Source: JANPEZ01 sp031423155 | GTDB taxonomy: Bacteria; Actinomycetota; UBA4738; HRBIN12 | Assembly: GCA_031423155.1 (NCBI GenBank) | Contig: JANPEZ010000178.1 | Location: forward strand, 1 to 58,179 | DNA length: 58,179 bases | Reading direction: 5' to 3' | Shown: one piece after another, positions 34,273-43,453 of the stretch | Layout of the letters: the number at the start of each line of letters is the position of its first letter | How positions within the stretch are numbered: position 1 is the stretch's first letter | The notes under the pieces: generated by a model | The model's database searches: none | What the model saw: the letters and a program-made list of their open reading frames with translations, nothing else | Told to the model about the DNA's origin: nothing | Translations under genes and position numbers: made by a program

Positions 34273-36432
34273 CTACCCCGCCTCCGCTTCGGGGTCTTCG
34301 GCGAGCTCGAGGTTCATCTTCGGCAGGATCCGGTCGAGCCAGCCCGGGAGCCACCAGTTCGCGTCGCCCAGGAGCACCATCGTCGCCGGCACCAGCACGA
34401 CCCGCACGATCGTTGCGTCGATGAAGACCGCGACCGCGAGTCCTATCCCGAACATCTGCGCGATAGGGTCAGGTTGGGTCACGAAGCTTAGGAACACCGC
34501 GATCATGATGAGCGCGGCGCTCGTGATGACCCTGGCCGTGGTCGAGATGCCGGTCACCACGCTCTCCACGTTGTTCCCGCTCTTCAGGTATTCCTCGCGG
34601 ATGCGCGAGAGCAGGAAGACCTCGTAGTCCATCGACAGCCCGAAGAGCACGGCGAACATCATCATGGGCACGAAGCTCACGATCGGGATCAGCTGATCGA
34701 TGCCGAGAAGACTGCGCCCCCATCCCCACTGGAAGATCGCGACCACGACCCCGTAGGCGGCCCCTATCGAGAGCAGGTTGAGCAGCGCCGCCTTGACCGG
34801 CACGAGGATCGAGCGGAATACGACCATCAGCAACAGGAAGGACAGCAGGACGACTGCCCCGATGAACCACGGCAAGGCGTTCGTGATCCGATCCGACAGG
34901 TCGATGTATGTCGCCGTTCCCCCGCCGACGTGCACGACCGCACCATCCGGCGTGGCGCCGGGGATCGTCTCGTCGCGGAGCAGCCGCACCAAGTTGGTCG
35001 TGGCCTCATCCTGCGGGGAGGTCGCTGGGATCACCTGGATGATCGCAGCGTCGCCCGCCTCGTTCGGCTGGGGCGGACTGACGGCGGCCACACCGTCGGT
35101 CGATGCGATCGCCTGTGTCAGCTGTTCGAGCCCTTGAAGCGCGTCCGGCTGGTCGATCTCGACGGCCAGCAGGAGCGGTCCGTTGAACCCTGGTCCGAAA
35201 CCCTCGGATAGCAGGTCGTAGGCCTGACGCCGGCTCTCGGAGGTCGGAGCGGTTCCATCGTCGGGGAAACCGAGCTTCATCGAGAACAGCGGCAGCGCAA
35301 GGGTTACCAGAACCAAGGAGGCAGCTAGGAAGTATCGCCAAGGTCGCCTCTCCAGCTCGCGCCCCCAGCGCGTCCACATCTGCTGTCTATCGGGCGCCTC
35401 GTTAAGGCGTAGACGCTTCCGGTGGACGCTCAGCTTGTCGATCGCCTTCCCGGCGAAACCCAGGAGTGCGGGGAGCAGCGTGACGGCCGCGACCACGGCC
35501 ACCAGAACGACGATCGCTGCGGCGGTCGCCATCATCCCGACGAAGGCTATCCCCGAGATCCACAGTCCGAGGAGCGCGATCGCCACGGTGACGCCGGCGA
35601 AGACGACGGCTTGGCCGGCCGTAGCGCTCGCCAAGCCGATCGCGTGCAAGGGCTCCATGCCGTCTTGCAGGTTCTGCCGGTAGCGCGTGACGATGAACAA
35701 GGCGTAGTCGATGCCGACGCCCAAACCGATCATCGAGGAAAGGATCGTGGCGAACTCCGGGACGCTCGAGAACGCCGCCAGGATGAGGGTGAGCCCGGTT
35801 CCCGTCGCAAGACCGATCACCGCCGTCCCGATCGGAAGGCCCATCGCGACGAGGGACCCGAACGCGATCAACAGGATGACCATCGCGGCGAGCAGACCGA
35901 TGGCTTCCGATGAGGTCGGCTCGGTCTGAGACCCCCAGGACGCGTACTCCCCACCGATCTCGATGTCGAGAGCCGACGAACGGCCATCCTCGACGACTGC
36001 CGCGAGCCGAACGTACGGTTCCGTTCCCAGGTCGTTGGCTGCTTCGCTGTAGGCCACCTGCGCGTAACCGATCGTGCCGTCCGGCGAGAGACTGCCCTCG
36101 GTCTCGAGTGGGTTCGTTACCCCAACCACCTTCGGCAGGCCCGCGATCGAGTTCAAAGTCGAACCGACGACATCGGCCTGAGCATCGAGCGGGCCACCGT
36201 TCGAATGGAACACGATGAACGCCGAGGTGCCCGAGACCGAGGGATAACGCTCGGCTAGCAGGTCATAAGCTCGCTGAGACTCCGAGTCCGGCAGGTTGAA
36301 GTCGTCGGCGAGTTTGCCCCCCAAAGCCCCGCCCACCACGAAGATCGCGATCACTGCAACGATCCAGATCCCGAGGGTCCGCCAGCGGTGGCGAGCTGCG
36401 AGCTGGGCCAATCGATAAAGGAACGAACTCAT
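34273..36432 (-). CDS. MMPL-family RND membrane transporter
   Basis: A 719-residue exporter of the MMPL family, with the typical two halves: N-terminal helix (LGIWIVAVIAIFVVGG), a large outer domain (SESQRAYDLLAERYPSVSG), a first helix cluster with GLGVGIDYALFIVTRYRQ, and a second cluster with FGLSMDYEVFLLSRIREEY. The two GxDY segments carry the Asp and Tyr that relay protons in this family. Cargo is unknown; lipids or small hydrophobic molecules are usual. Its start region has been copied to 40.8-41.4 kb. Confidence 0.93.
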   Translation of the reverse strand: MSSFLYRLAQLAARHRWRTLGIWIVAVIAIFVVGGALGGKLADDFNLPDSESQRAYDLLAERYPSVSGTSAFIVFHSNGGPLDAQADVVGSTLNSIAGLPKVVGVTNPLETEGSLSPDGTIGYAQVAYSEAANDLGTEPYVRLAAVVEDGRSSALDIEIGGEYASWGSQTEPTSSEAIGLLAAMVILLIAFGSLVAMGLPIGTAVIGLATGTGLTLILAAFSSVPEFATILSSMIGLGVGIDYALFIVTRYRQNLQDGMEPLHAIGLASATAGQAVVFAGVTVAIALLGLWISGIAFVGMMATAAAIVVLVAVVAAVTLLPALLGFAGKAIDKLSVHRKRLRLNEAPDRQQMWTRWGRELERRPWRYFLAASLVLVTLALPLFSMKLGFPDDGTAPTSESRRQAYDLLSEGFGPGFNGPLLLAVEIDQPDALQGLEQLTQAIASTDGVAAVSPPQPNEAGDAAIIQVIPATSPQDEATTNLVRLLRDETIPGATPDGAVVHVGGGTATYIDLSDRITNALPWFIGAVVLLSFLLLMVVFRSILVPVKAALLNLLSIGAAYGVVVAIFQWGWGRSLLGIDQLIPIVSFVPMMMFAVLFGLSMDYEVFLLSRIREEYLKSGNNVESVVTGISTTARVITSAALIMIAVFLSFVTQPDPIAQMFGIGLAVAVFIDATIVRVVLVPATMVLLGDANWWLPGWLDRILPKMNLELAEDPEAEAG

Positions 36433-36575
36433 AACGGAACCTTTCGCCAGGCGGTGTCGAGGATCGCGACAACATAGGGTCTCAGCGTGCAGCCGCCAAG
36501 GTTAACCACGGGCAAGGATGGGAACAACTCTCGAGCCGGCCCCGCGGGTGGCCCGATGACTCCGCCCGGTGCATC

Positions 36576-39041
36576 ATGAGGCCCGTGCGACGCGATCTCC
36601 CCTCCGGAACCGTCACCTTCTTGTTCACCGACATCGAGGGCTCGACGAAGCTTCTTCATGAACTCGGCGAGCAGGCATACGCCCAAGCGTTGGCAGAGCA
36701 TCGGCGCGTGCTCCGCGAGGCGTTCACGCGCCACGGTGGGGTGGAGGTCGACACCCAGGGCGACGCGTTCTTCGTCGCGTTCCCGACCGCACCCGGCGCG
36801 ACGCTGGCCGCAACCGAGGCGCAGGAGGCCCTGTCTCACGGCCCGATCAAGGTGCGGATGGGACTTCACACCGGTGTGCCCCACGTAGGGGAAGAGGGCT
36901 ACATCGGGGAGGTCGTGCATGAGGGCGCCCGTATCGCGGCGGTCGGCCATGGGGGGCAGGTGCTGGTGTCGAAACAGACGCTGGATCTGGCCGACGTCGA
37001 AGTCACCGACCTCGGCGAACACAGGCTGAAGGACATCGGCGCGCCGGTGGCGATCTTCCAGCTCGGGGCGGGACGCTTCCCACCGCTCAAGAGCATCTCC
37101 AACACGAACCTGCCCCATCCCGCGAGCTCGTTCGTCGGCCGGGAGCGCGAGGTGGCGCAGGTCGTTTCGCTGCTTCGAGACGGCGCACGACTGCTCACGC
37201 TGACCGGCCCGGGCGGCACCGGAAAGACGCGTCTTGCGATCGAGGCCGCCGCCGAGCTCGTGCCGGGGTTCAAGGCGGGTGTCTTCTGGGTCGAGCTGGC
37301 TCCTCTCCGAGACCCGGCGCTCGTTGCCGAGGAGATCGCGCGGACGTTGGGCGCGACCGACGCCCTGGCGACGCACATCGGCGAGCGCGAGATGCTGCTC
37401 GTGCTGGACAACTTGGAGCAGGTGATCGAGGCGGCACCTGCGCTCGCCACGCTCGTCGAGACGTGTCCTAACCTCGCGGTGCTCATCACCAGTCGCGAGC
37501 TGCTTCGTGTCCGCGGCGAGGTTGAGTACGCGGTGGCACCCCTTGCCGAGCCCGACGCGGTTCTGTTGTTCTGCGTCAGGGCGCACTGCGAGCCGGACGA
37601 GGCTGTGCATGAGCTCTGTCGAGCGCTGGACAAGCTTCCCCTTGCACTGGAGCTTGCCGCCGCCCGGGCGAGCGTGCTCTCGCCTCGGCAGATCGTGGAC
37701 CGGCTATCAGGGCGGCTGGACCTGCTGAAAGGCGGCCGGGACGCCGATCCCCGCCAGCAGACGCTTCGGGCCACGATCGCGTGGAGCCATGACCTGCTGA
37801 CGCCGCAGGAGCAGCAGCTGTTCGCCCGCTTGGCCGTGTTCGCGGACGGTTGCACGCTGGGATCGGCGGAGGATGTCGCCGAGGCCGACCTCGACCTGCT
37901 CCAGTCCCTCGTGGACAAGAGCCTGGTGCGCCACACGCACGAGCGGTTCTGGATGCTGGAGACGATCCGCGAGTTCGCGACCGAGCAGCTGCAGGACGTG
38001 GGCGAAGCCGCAGAGGTGCAGCGCCGCCACTCGGAGCACTACCTCGCGCTCGTCGAGGAGGCGGAGCCGCATCTGCAGGACGAGGTGCTGAGGGGCGGCC
38101 GAAAGTGGCTCGACCGGTTGGAACGCGAGCTCGACAACCTCCGCGCCGCTCTCGACCAGCTGGCGGCTTCGGGCGAAACGGAACGTGTCTCGATGATGGT
38201 CGGATCATTGTCGGAGCTCTGGGGCAGCCGGGGGCACGTCGCCGAAGGTTGGCGTCGCATCGAAAGCGCACTCCGCGCGGACGAGCGCCCAACCGAGGCT
38301 CGTGCCAAGGCCCTCAACAGCGCGGCCGAGTTGGCGGCGATCATGGGAGATCCCGCGACCATGGGGCGTCGGGCAGAGGAGGCGCTGGCGCTCCATGTCG
38401 GCCTCGGGGATCGGCGGGGTGAGGCCGAGTCCCTTCAGCAACTCGGTTATGCGGTCTCCGAGGAAGGCGACCAAGCACGAGCTAAGGAGCTGCTCGAACA
38501 GAGCATCCGACTGTTCCGCGAAGTGGACGCCGAGCTTTTCGCGCTGTGGACGACCCGCACCCTCGCCTGGGTCCACGCGAAATCCGGCGACATCGAACGC
38601 GCGCGAGAGCTGTACGAGGACGCCCTCCGCCGGGCGGTTGCGCTAGGCAGCAAGTCACTGGAGGCGACACTGCTCGGTTCACTGGCGTGGTTGGCCGTCC
38701 GTGAAGGCCGGACTCGGGACGCGCTCCCGATGCTCCAGCAGAGCCTGCGCATAAGGCGTGACCTCGGCGACCGCCTCGAGGTCGCGATGGGAGTGTGCAG
38801 CGTCGCCCGCGCCATCAGCGCCATGGGAGTCGCAACGATGGCTGCCCAGCTGATCTCGTGGTTCGAAGCCATGAGCGACGAGACCGGCGGAGGCGAGAAC
38901 TGGATAGTGAGGATGAACGAAGAAACGCTCACGACGATCCGTGCTCAGCTCGACGATACTGCGTTCGCGCGAGCCTGGGAGGAAGGTCAGACCTTAACGA
39001 CCGACGAGGCCATAACGCTCGCCCTCGACTCTCTGGGATAG
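36576..39041 (+). CDS. Class III nucleotide cyclase fused to ATPase and TPR domains
   Basis: An 821-residue cytosolic signalling protein. The cyclase domain (residues about 8-170) has FTDIEGSTKLL and DTQGDAFFVAF with two metal Asp, so it may be active. The ATPase follows from FVGREREVAQV: Walker A GPGGTGKTRL (about 211-220), LLVLDNLEQ (Walker B), LITSRELLRV and LPLALELAAAR. TPR-like helices fill the rest. The sequence VELFCxRA-type block is shortened (LLFCVRAHCEPDE). It is divergent from MMPL across 143 bases, and a Gly-rich ribosome site is not obvious. Confidence 0.88.
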   Translation: MRPVRRDLPSGTVTFLFTDIEGSTKLLHELGEQAYAQALAEHRRVLREAFTRHGGVEVDTQGDAFFVAFPTAPGATLAATEAQEALSHGPIKVRMGLHTGVPHVGEEGYIGEVVHEGARIAAVGHGGQVLVSKQTLDLADVEVTDLGEHRLKDIGAPVAIFQLGAGRFPPLKSISNTNLPHPASSFVGREREVAQVVSLLRDGARLLTLTGPGGTGKTRLAIEAAAELVPGFKAGVFWVELAPLRDPALVAEEIARTLGATDALATHIGEREMLLVLDNLEQVIEAAPALATLVETCPNLAVLITSRELLRVRGEVEYAVAPLAEPDAVLLFCVRAHCEPDEAVHELCRALDKLPLALELAAARASVLSPRQIVDRLSGRLDLLKGGRDADPRQQTLRATIAWSHDLLTPQEQQLFARLAVFADGCTLGSAEDVAEADLDLLQSLVDKSLVRHTHERFWMLETIREFATEQLQDVGEAAEVQRRHSEHYLALVEEAEPHLQDEVLRGGRKWLDRLERELDNLRAALDQLAASGETERVSMMVGSLSELWGSRGHVAEGWRRIESALRADERPTEARAKALNSAAELAAIMGDPATMGRRAEEALALHVGLGDRRGEAESLQQLGYAVSEEGDQARAKELLEQSIRLFREVDAELFALWTTRTLAWVHAKSGDIERARELYEDALRRAVALGSKSLEATLLGSLAWLAVREGRTRDALPMLQQSLRIRRDLGDRLEVAMGVCSVARAISAMGVATMAAQLISWFEAMSDETGGGENWIVRMNEETLTTIRAQLDDTAFARAWEEGQTLTTDEAITLALDSLG

Positions 39042-39061
39042 GCAGATGTCCTCAGGCAAGT

Positions 39062-39165
39062 CAGGCGCCAGGGCCAGGTCGGGGCGGTAGAGATCGCACA
39101 ACACCCAGGTCACGGGCAACGGCTACTTACCACCGGTAACGGATTCCGCCCATTCGGTAACGGAC
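39062..39165. repeat. Dispersed intergenic repeat, copy A, with two GGTAAC elements
   Basis: A 36-base block (39062-39097) matches 46228-46263 with three mismatches. About 40 bases further, the word CCGGTAACGGAT recurs, and GGTAAC elements stand at 39135 and 39156, 21 bases apart. Copy B shows the same 21-base step. The two copies are too diverged outside these parts for a recent duplication. This 39042-39318 gap holds no gene that I can support. Confidence 0.75.
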
Positions 39166-39188
39166 ACCCCCACGATCGAAGGATGGCC

Positions 39189-39202
39189 CGCGGTTAACCG
39201 CG
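39189..39202. promoter_or_regulatory. 14-bp perfect palindrome upstream of membrane cyclase gene
   Basis: CGCGGTTAACCGCG is a perfect inverted repeat 117 bases before the cyclase start. It could be an operator for a dimeric regulator. The core GTTAAC resembles the nearby GGTAAC elements. Confidence 0.45.
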
Positions 39203-39318
39203 TGTCACACCAAAGATCTGCGGGAGTGGGACACCGTATGTCGCCCCCCGGCCGCCATCTCAGTCTTGAGGACGACCGTCCCGATCCAGCTCGTCTCGCG
39301 TCAGACTAGTATCGCTCG

Positions 39319-40524
39319 GTGGCCGGGCCCCGCTTCCGACGCTGGTGGGATTCCCTCATGTCCCTCGGCGCGTACCCGGGAGAGACCGACACCCATCGCG
39401 GGACGAGAAGGATCGTCGTCGGCTATTTCTTCTTCGGAGCGCTGGTTCGCCTACCCATCTCAGCCTCGGGGTTCGGCGAGCTGCCGTGGGCGAGCGTGGT
39501 CGACCTCACTGCCGCGCTCTCGAGCGTCCTCCTGCTGAGCGTGCTCGCGCTGAAGCCTGATCGTTTCCTGTGGATCGTCGATGCAGCGTTGTTCCTCATA
39601 CTCGTCGAGGTCCTGGCGGGGACGATCATCCTCGGCGGGCTGGTGCCGTCGGAGTTGGTCATCCTGTTCGGGTTGTTGGTCGTCATCGGCGCGCTGATCG
39701 TTCTCTCCATCAAGGCGGCGTTCCTGTGGTCCCTGGCCTACGGGGTCACGCTCGTCTTGGCCGTGGTGCTACCCGAGCAGATCGAGCCGGTGTACGTGGT
39801 CGAGGGATCGCCCGCCGGCATCGCGTCAACGATCGTCGGGGTCACGGTCTACCTGTTCGCCTCCATGGCCTACTTCGTACGCCAACGTGACCGGTTCCAG
39901 AAGGAATCCGACGACCTGTTGCACGCCATCTTGCCGGACGAGATCGCCCAGCGGCTCAAGTCGGACAGGACGATGATCGCCGACGATCACGAGTCGGCCT
40001 CGGTCCTGTTCGCCGACGTGGTCGGCTTCACGCCGATGTCGGCAACGATGTCCCCGCCCGAACTCGTGGGGTTGCTGAACGCTGTGTTCACGACCTTCGA
40101 CGGGTTCGTGGAGGATTTGGGTCTGGAGAAGATCAAGACCGTGGGAGACGAGTACATGGTTGCCGCCGGCGTGCCGCACGCACGGTCCGATCACGCGCAC
40201 GCCATCGCCGATCTGGCCCTTCGGATCCGCGACCACACCGAGCGACACCGGTTCCTCGGCCATGACATCAGCCTTCGGATCGGGATCAATTCGGGCCCGG
40301 TCGTCGCCGGGATCGTGGGCACCCACAAGTTCGCCTACGACCTGTGGGGAGATGTCGTCAACACGGCAAGCCGCATGGAATCTGAAGGGATCGCGGGATC
40401 GATCCAGGTGACCCCGGCGACCTACGAGCTGATCCGAGACGAGTTCGTCTGCGAGCCGCGCGGCGTCATCTCGGTGAAAGGCAAAGGCGACATGAACACC
40501 TATATCCTCGTGTCAAGGGGATGA
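39319..40524 (+). CDS. Membrane-bound class III adenylate cyclase
   Basis: A 401-residue protein with about six N-terminal membrane helices (residues about 33-192) and a C-terminal cyclase domain. Metal-binding Asp residues lie in LFADVVGFT and GDEYM. The purine-selecting Lys in EKIKTVGDEY and Asp in YDLWGDVVNTASRM point to ATP rather than GTP as substrate. GTG start. It is the third cyclase-homology gene in 24 kb. The helices may sense a membrane or redox signal. Confidence 0.9.
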   Translation: MAGPRFRRWWDSLMSLGAYPGETDTHRGTRRIVVGYFFFGALVRLPISASGFGELPWASVVDLTAALSSVLLLSVLALKPDRFLWIVDAALFLILVEVLAGTIILGGLVPSELVILFGLLVVIGALIVLSIKAAFLWSLAYGVTLVLAVVLPEQIEPVYVVEGSPAGIASTIVGVTVYLFASMAYFVRQRDRFQKESDDLLHAILPDEIAQRLKSDRTMIADDHESASVLFADVVGFTPMSATMSPPELVGLLNAVFTTFDGFVEDLGLEKIKTVGDEYMVAAGVPHARSDHAHAIADLALRIRDHTERHRFLGHDISLRIGINSGPVVAGIVGTHKFAYDLWGDVVNTASRMESEGIAGSIQVTPATYELIRDEFVCEPRGVISVKGKGDMNTYILVSRG

Positions 40525-40624
40525 GCTGCGGCTCATCGAGGGATCGACTCGGCGACGGCGACCGCCGATCTCGAGGCCGCTGGGGAAGGCGTGCCGGGTA
40601 GCCTCGTCCCTCCAACCGTCTCCA

Positions 40625-40792
40625 CCGGAGGGACGCCGACCGCGAACGCGCGTTCAACCGGACCGAGAACGTTCGGCCCATCCATCCCTCGAACCCGGAC
40701 TTCGCGCGTCGATCGAGATGCTCGGCTGGGCCGTGATGGTCAACGCCCTCACGATGGCCCGCCACAGAGCGGCTGAGGGCCTCGAAGCGGCC
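40625..40792 (+). pseudogene. Transposase-like remnant, with 78-bp repeat (40715-40792)
   Basis: One frame reads RERAFNRTENVRPIHPSNPDF; a second, after a shift, reads LGWAVMVNALTMARHRAAEGLEAA. The second part matches the end of the 48.7-kb remnant base for base over most of 78 bases (40715-40792 versus 48752-48830, about ten differences and a one-base indel). Both look like the C-terminal end of an insertion-sequence transposase. No start, stop or full domain remains. The assignment rests on pattern memory and on the shared repeat, not on a search. Confidence 0.5.
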
Positions 40793-41325
40793 GATGGCCT
40801 CCGACGAGGTCGGCTCGGTCTGAGACCCCCAGGACGCGTACTCCCCACCGATCTCGATGTCTAGAGACGACGAACGGCCATCCTCGACGACCGCCGCGAG
40901 CCGAACGTACGGTTCCGTTCCCAGGTCGTTGGCTGCTTCGCTGTAGGCCACCTGCGCGTAACCGATCGTGCCGTCCGGCGAGAGACTGCCCTCGGTCTCG
41001 AGAGGGTTCGTTACCCCAACGACCTTCGGCAAGCCCGCGATCGAGTTCAAAGTCGAACCGACGACATCGGCCTGAGCATCGAGCGGGCCACCGCTCGAGT
41101 GAAACACGATGAACGCCGAGGTGCCCGAGACCGAGGGATAACGCTCGGCCAGCAAGTCGTAAGCCCGCTGGGACTCCGAGTCCGGCAGGTTGAAGTCGTC
41201 GGCGTGTTTGCCCCCCAAGGCCCCGCCCACCACGAAGATCGCGATCACTGCAACGATCCAGATCCCGAGGGCCGCCAGCGGTGGCGAGCTGCGAGCTGGG
41301 CCAATCGATAGAGGAACGAACTCAT
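40791..41325 (-). pseudogene. Partial duplicate of the MMPL transporter gene (5' part), frameshifted
   Basis: Bases 40791-41371 match 35897-36478 almost throughout, including the start codon and the sequence upstream of it. A single-base loss near 41272 (GAGGGCCG for GAGGGTCCG) breaks the frame after about 17 codons. The copy stops at residue 179 of MMPL, exactly where the transposase-like remnant begins. No membrane core or GxDY motif is present, so no transporter can be made from it. Confidence 0.92.
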
Positions 41326-41498
41326 AAGAGGACCTTTCGCCAGGCGGTGACTGAGTTCGCTACAACATACGGAAGGCAGCTCACATCCGCCATCGATGCA
41401 TGCAAGAAGGGCAGCCTGCCCGAAGCGGCCCCGTCTTGAGCGTCGCTCCTGCCGTGATATTCAACTCGCGTACTACTTCTCGCCGGGCATAGACTCCT

Positions 41499-42260
41499 GT
41501 GGTGACCTCGCGCCGCGATATCGTTGCCCTCCTGACCGCCGTCGCCGATCATGAGCTAGATCCGGATGTCGCGGCCGTCCGGCTGGCGGCCATGCCGATC
41601 CGCGACCTCGGGTTCGCTCGAGTTGACACCCACCGGGAGCTCCGCCAGGGCGCACCGGAGGCGATCCTCGGAACAGGTAAGACACCGGGACAGGCGGCCG
41701 GCATCGCGCTGGCGCTCGCCGAAGCCGGCGCGTCGAGCGTGCTGGTGACCCGTGCAGACGATGAGGTGCGTCGCGCGGTCCGGGACGCCCTCCCAGACGC
41801 GCACGAGCACGAGCTGGCGCGAGCGATCTGGGTCGAGCGTCAGCCGATCGAGCGCCGCGGTCGCGTGGTCATCGTCTCGGCGGGGACGTCCGACGGGCCC
41901 GTGGTACACGAGGCGAGGATCCGCGCGGAGCTGCTCGGTACCCACGTTACGGTTCAGGAGGATGTCGGCGTCGCGGGGTTGCATCGCCTCACGCAAGTGC
42001 TGCCGGATCTCGCGGAGGCTGATGTCGTCGTGGTGGTCGCCGGCATGGACGGCGCACTCGCGAGCGTGATCGGCGGGCTCGCCTCCTGTCCAGTGATCGG
42101 CGTGCCAACCAGCGTCGGGTACGGGTCCGCCCATGGTGGCCAGACCGCGCTCAACGCGATGCTGTGCTCATGCGCCGATGGTCTTGCCGTCGTCGGGATC
42201 GACGACGGCCTAGGGGCCGGATCCGTCGCGGCTCGAATCGCGCGACAGGCAGCCAGATGA
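41499..42260 (+). CDS. larB: Nickel-pincer cofactor biosynthesis protein LarB
   Basis: A 253-residue enzyme related to PurE that carboxylates and hydrolyses nicotinic acid adenine dinucleotide to start the nickel-pincer nucleotide cofactor. The PurE-like core shows VIVSAGTSDGPV, then VVVVAGMDGALASVIGGL and PVIGVPTSVGYG. GTG start. It overlaps larC by four bases and begins a larB-larC-larE operon. Confidence 0.93.
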   Translation: MVTSRRDIVALLTAVADHELDPDVAAVRLAAMPIRDLGFARVDTHRELRQGAPEAILGTGKTPGQAAGIALALAEAGASSVLVTRADDEVRRAVRDALPDAHEHELARAIWVERQPIERRGRVVIVSAGTSDGPVVHEARIRAELLGTHVTVQEDVGVAGLHRLTQVLPDLAEADVVVVVAGMDGALASVIGGLASCPVIGVPTSVGYGSAHGGQTALNAMLCSCADGLAVVGIDDGLGAGSVAARIARQAAR

Positions 42261-43453
42261 CGCGCGTTGCCTACCTCGACTGCATCGGCGGGATCGCCGG
42301 CGACATGATCGTGGCGGCGTTGCTCGATGCCGGCGCGCCGCAGGAGGCGCTGCACGACGTCGTTCGTGCACTCGGGTTCACCGACGTGAAGGTTGAGGTG
42401 GAAGCGGTCGACCGTCACGGGATCGCTGCGACGCAGGTTCGGGTGGTCGAAGAACGCGCCCCGCAGGCTCGCCGGGCGCGCGAGTTGCTCGACCTTGTGA
42501 CTTCCGGGGATCTTTCCCCTGGCGTCCGTGAGAATGCGCTCGATGCGCTCCACCGGTTGATAGCGGCCGAGTCGAAGATTCACGGCATCCCGGAAGCCGA
42601 TCTGGTCCTGCACGAAGTAAGCGGCGCAGACACGATCGTGGACGTGGTGGGTGCGTTTGCCCTGCTGGACGCGCTCGGAGTCGAGATCGTGGCGTGTTCC
42701 CCGATCCCGTACACACGGGGATTGATCGGATCGACGCACGGCCCGATACCGGGACCCGGCCCTGCAGTCCTGGCTATCCTGCAAGGCGCTCCGCTAGTGG
42801 GAATCGACGAGGAGGCCGAACTGGTCACTCCCACCGGAGCGGCGATAGTCGCAGCCGCAACTTCTTCCTTCGGCGAGTTGCCGCCTCTTGTGCTAGAAGG
42901 AGTCGGCTATGGGGCCGGGCGACGTGACCTCCGTTCTCGGCCGAACCTCCTCCGGGTCGTACTGGGAACCTCTCGCGACCCGATCCCGGTTGCCGACCTT
43001 GTTCTGCTCGAAGCCAACATCGACGATATGCTCCCGGAGTTGGTACCTGACGTGATGGAGGAGTGCCGAGCAGCCGGAGCGCTCGACGTGTGGACGGCAT
43101 CGGTCCATATGAAGAAAGGCCGGCCTGGAGTTCTGCTGAGCGCGGTCATCCGGCCCAACGCGGAGCAGACCGTCGCCCGAGCTCTCCTGCTTCATTCGAC
43201 GACGCTAGGAGTGAGAGCCACGTCGCTGCGCCGGCACGAGCTTGGACGCGTGTCCCGTACGGTCCAGGTGGACGGGCACCCGATCCGAGTGAAGGTCGGG
43301 GTGCTCGATGGACGCGTGGTCAACGTCGCGCCCGAACACGACGACTGCACGGAAGTGGCCGCGGCGACCGGCTGGCCTGTCAAGCGAGTGTGGGCGGCAG
43401 CACTCGCAGAGTCACAGGCGTTCATCGGGGGCGACGATGCCCGGACTAGCTGA
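42257..43453 (+). CDS. larC: Nickel insertion protein LarC
   Basis: A 398-residue LarC as one intact frame (the lactobacillus gene needs a frameshift). It inserts nickel into the pincer precursor with CTP. Marker segments are YLDCIGGIAGDMIVAALLDAG at the N-terminus and LVLLEANIDDMLPELV in the C-terminal part. Start ATG 42257 overlaps the larB stop (ATGA); an earlier ATG at 42164 lies within larB. Confidence 0.93.
   Translation: MTRVAYLDCIGGIAGDMIVAALLDAGAPQEALHDVVRALGFTDVKVEVEAVDRHGIAATQVRVVEERAPQARRARELLDLVTSGDLSPGVRENALDALHRLIAAESKIHGIPEADLVLHEVSGADTIVDVVGAFALLDALGVEIVACSPIPYTRGLIGSTHGPIPGPGPAVLAILQGAPLVGIDEEAELVTPTGAAIVAAATSSFGELPPLVLEGVGYGAGRRDLRSRPNLLRVVLGTSRDPIPVADLVLLEANIDDMLPELVPDVMEECRAAGALDVWTASVHMKKGRPGVLLSAVIRPNAEQTVARALLLHSTTLGVRATSLRRHELGRVSRTVQVDGHPIRVKVGVLDGRVVNVAPEHDDCTEVAAATGWPVKRVWAAALAESQAFIGGDDARTS

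Noticed and set aside
36429..37610. Long minus-strand open frame of 393 codons opposite the cyclase-ATPase gene
   Set aside because: It is antisense to clear cyclase and Walker motifs and has Arg/Gly-rich composition typical of high-GC shadow frames.
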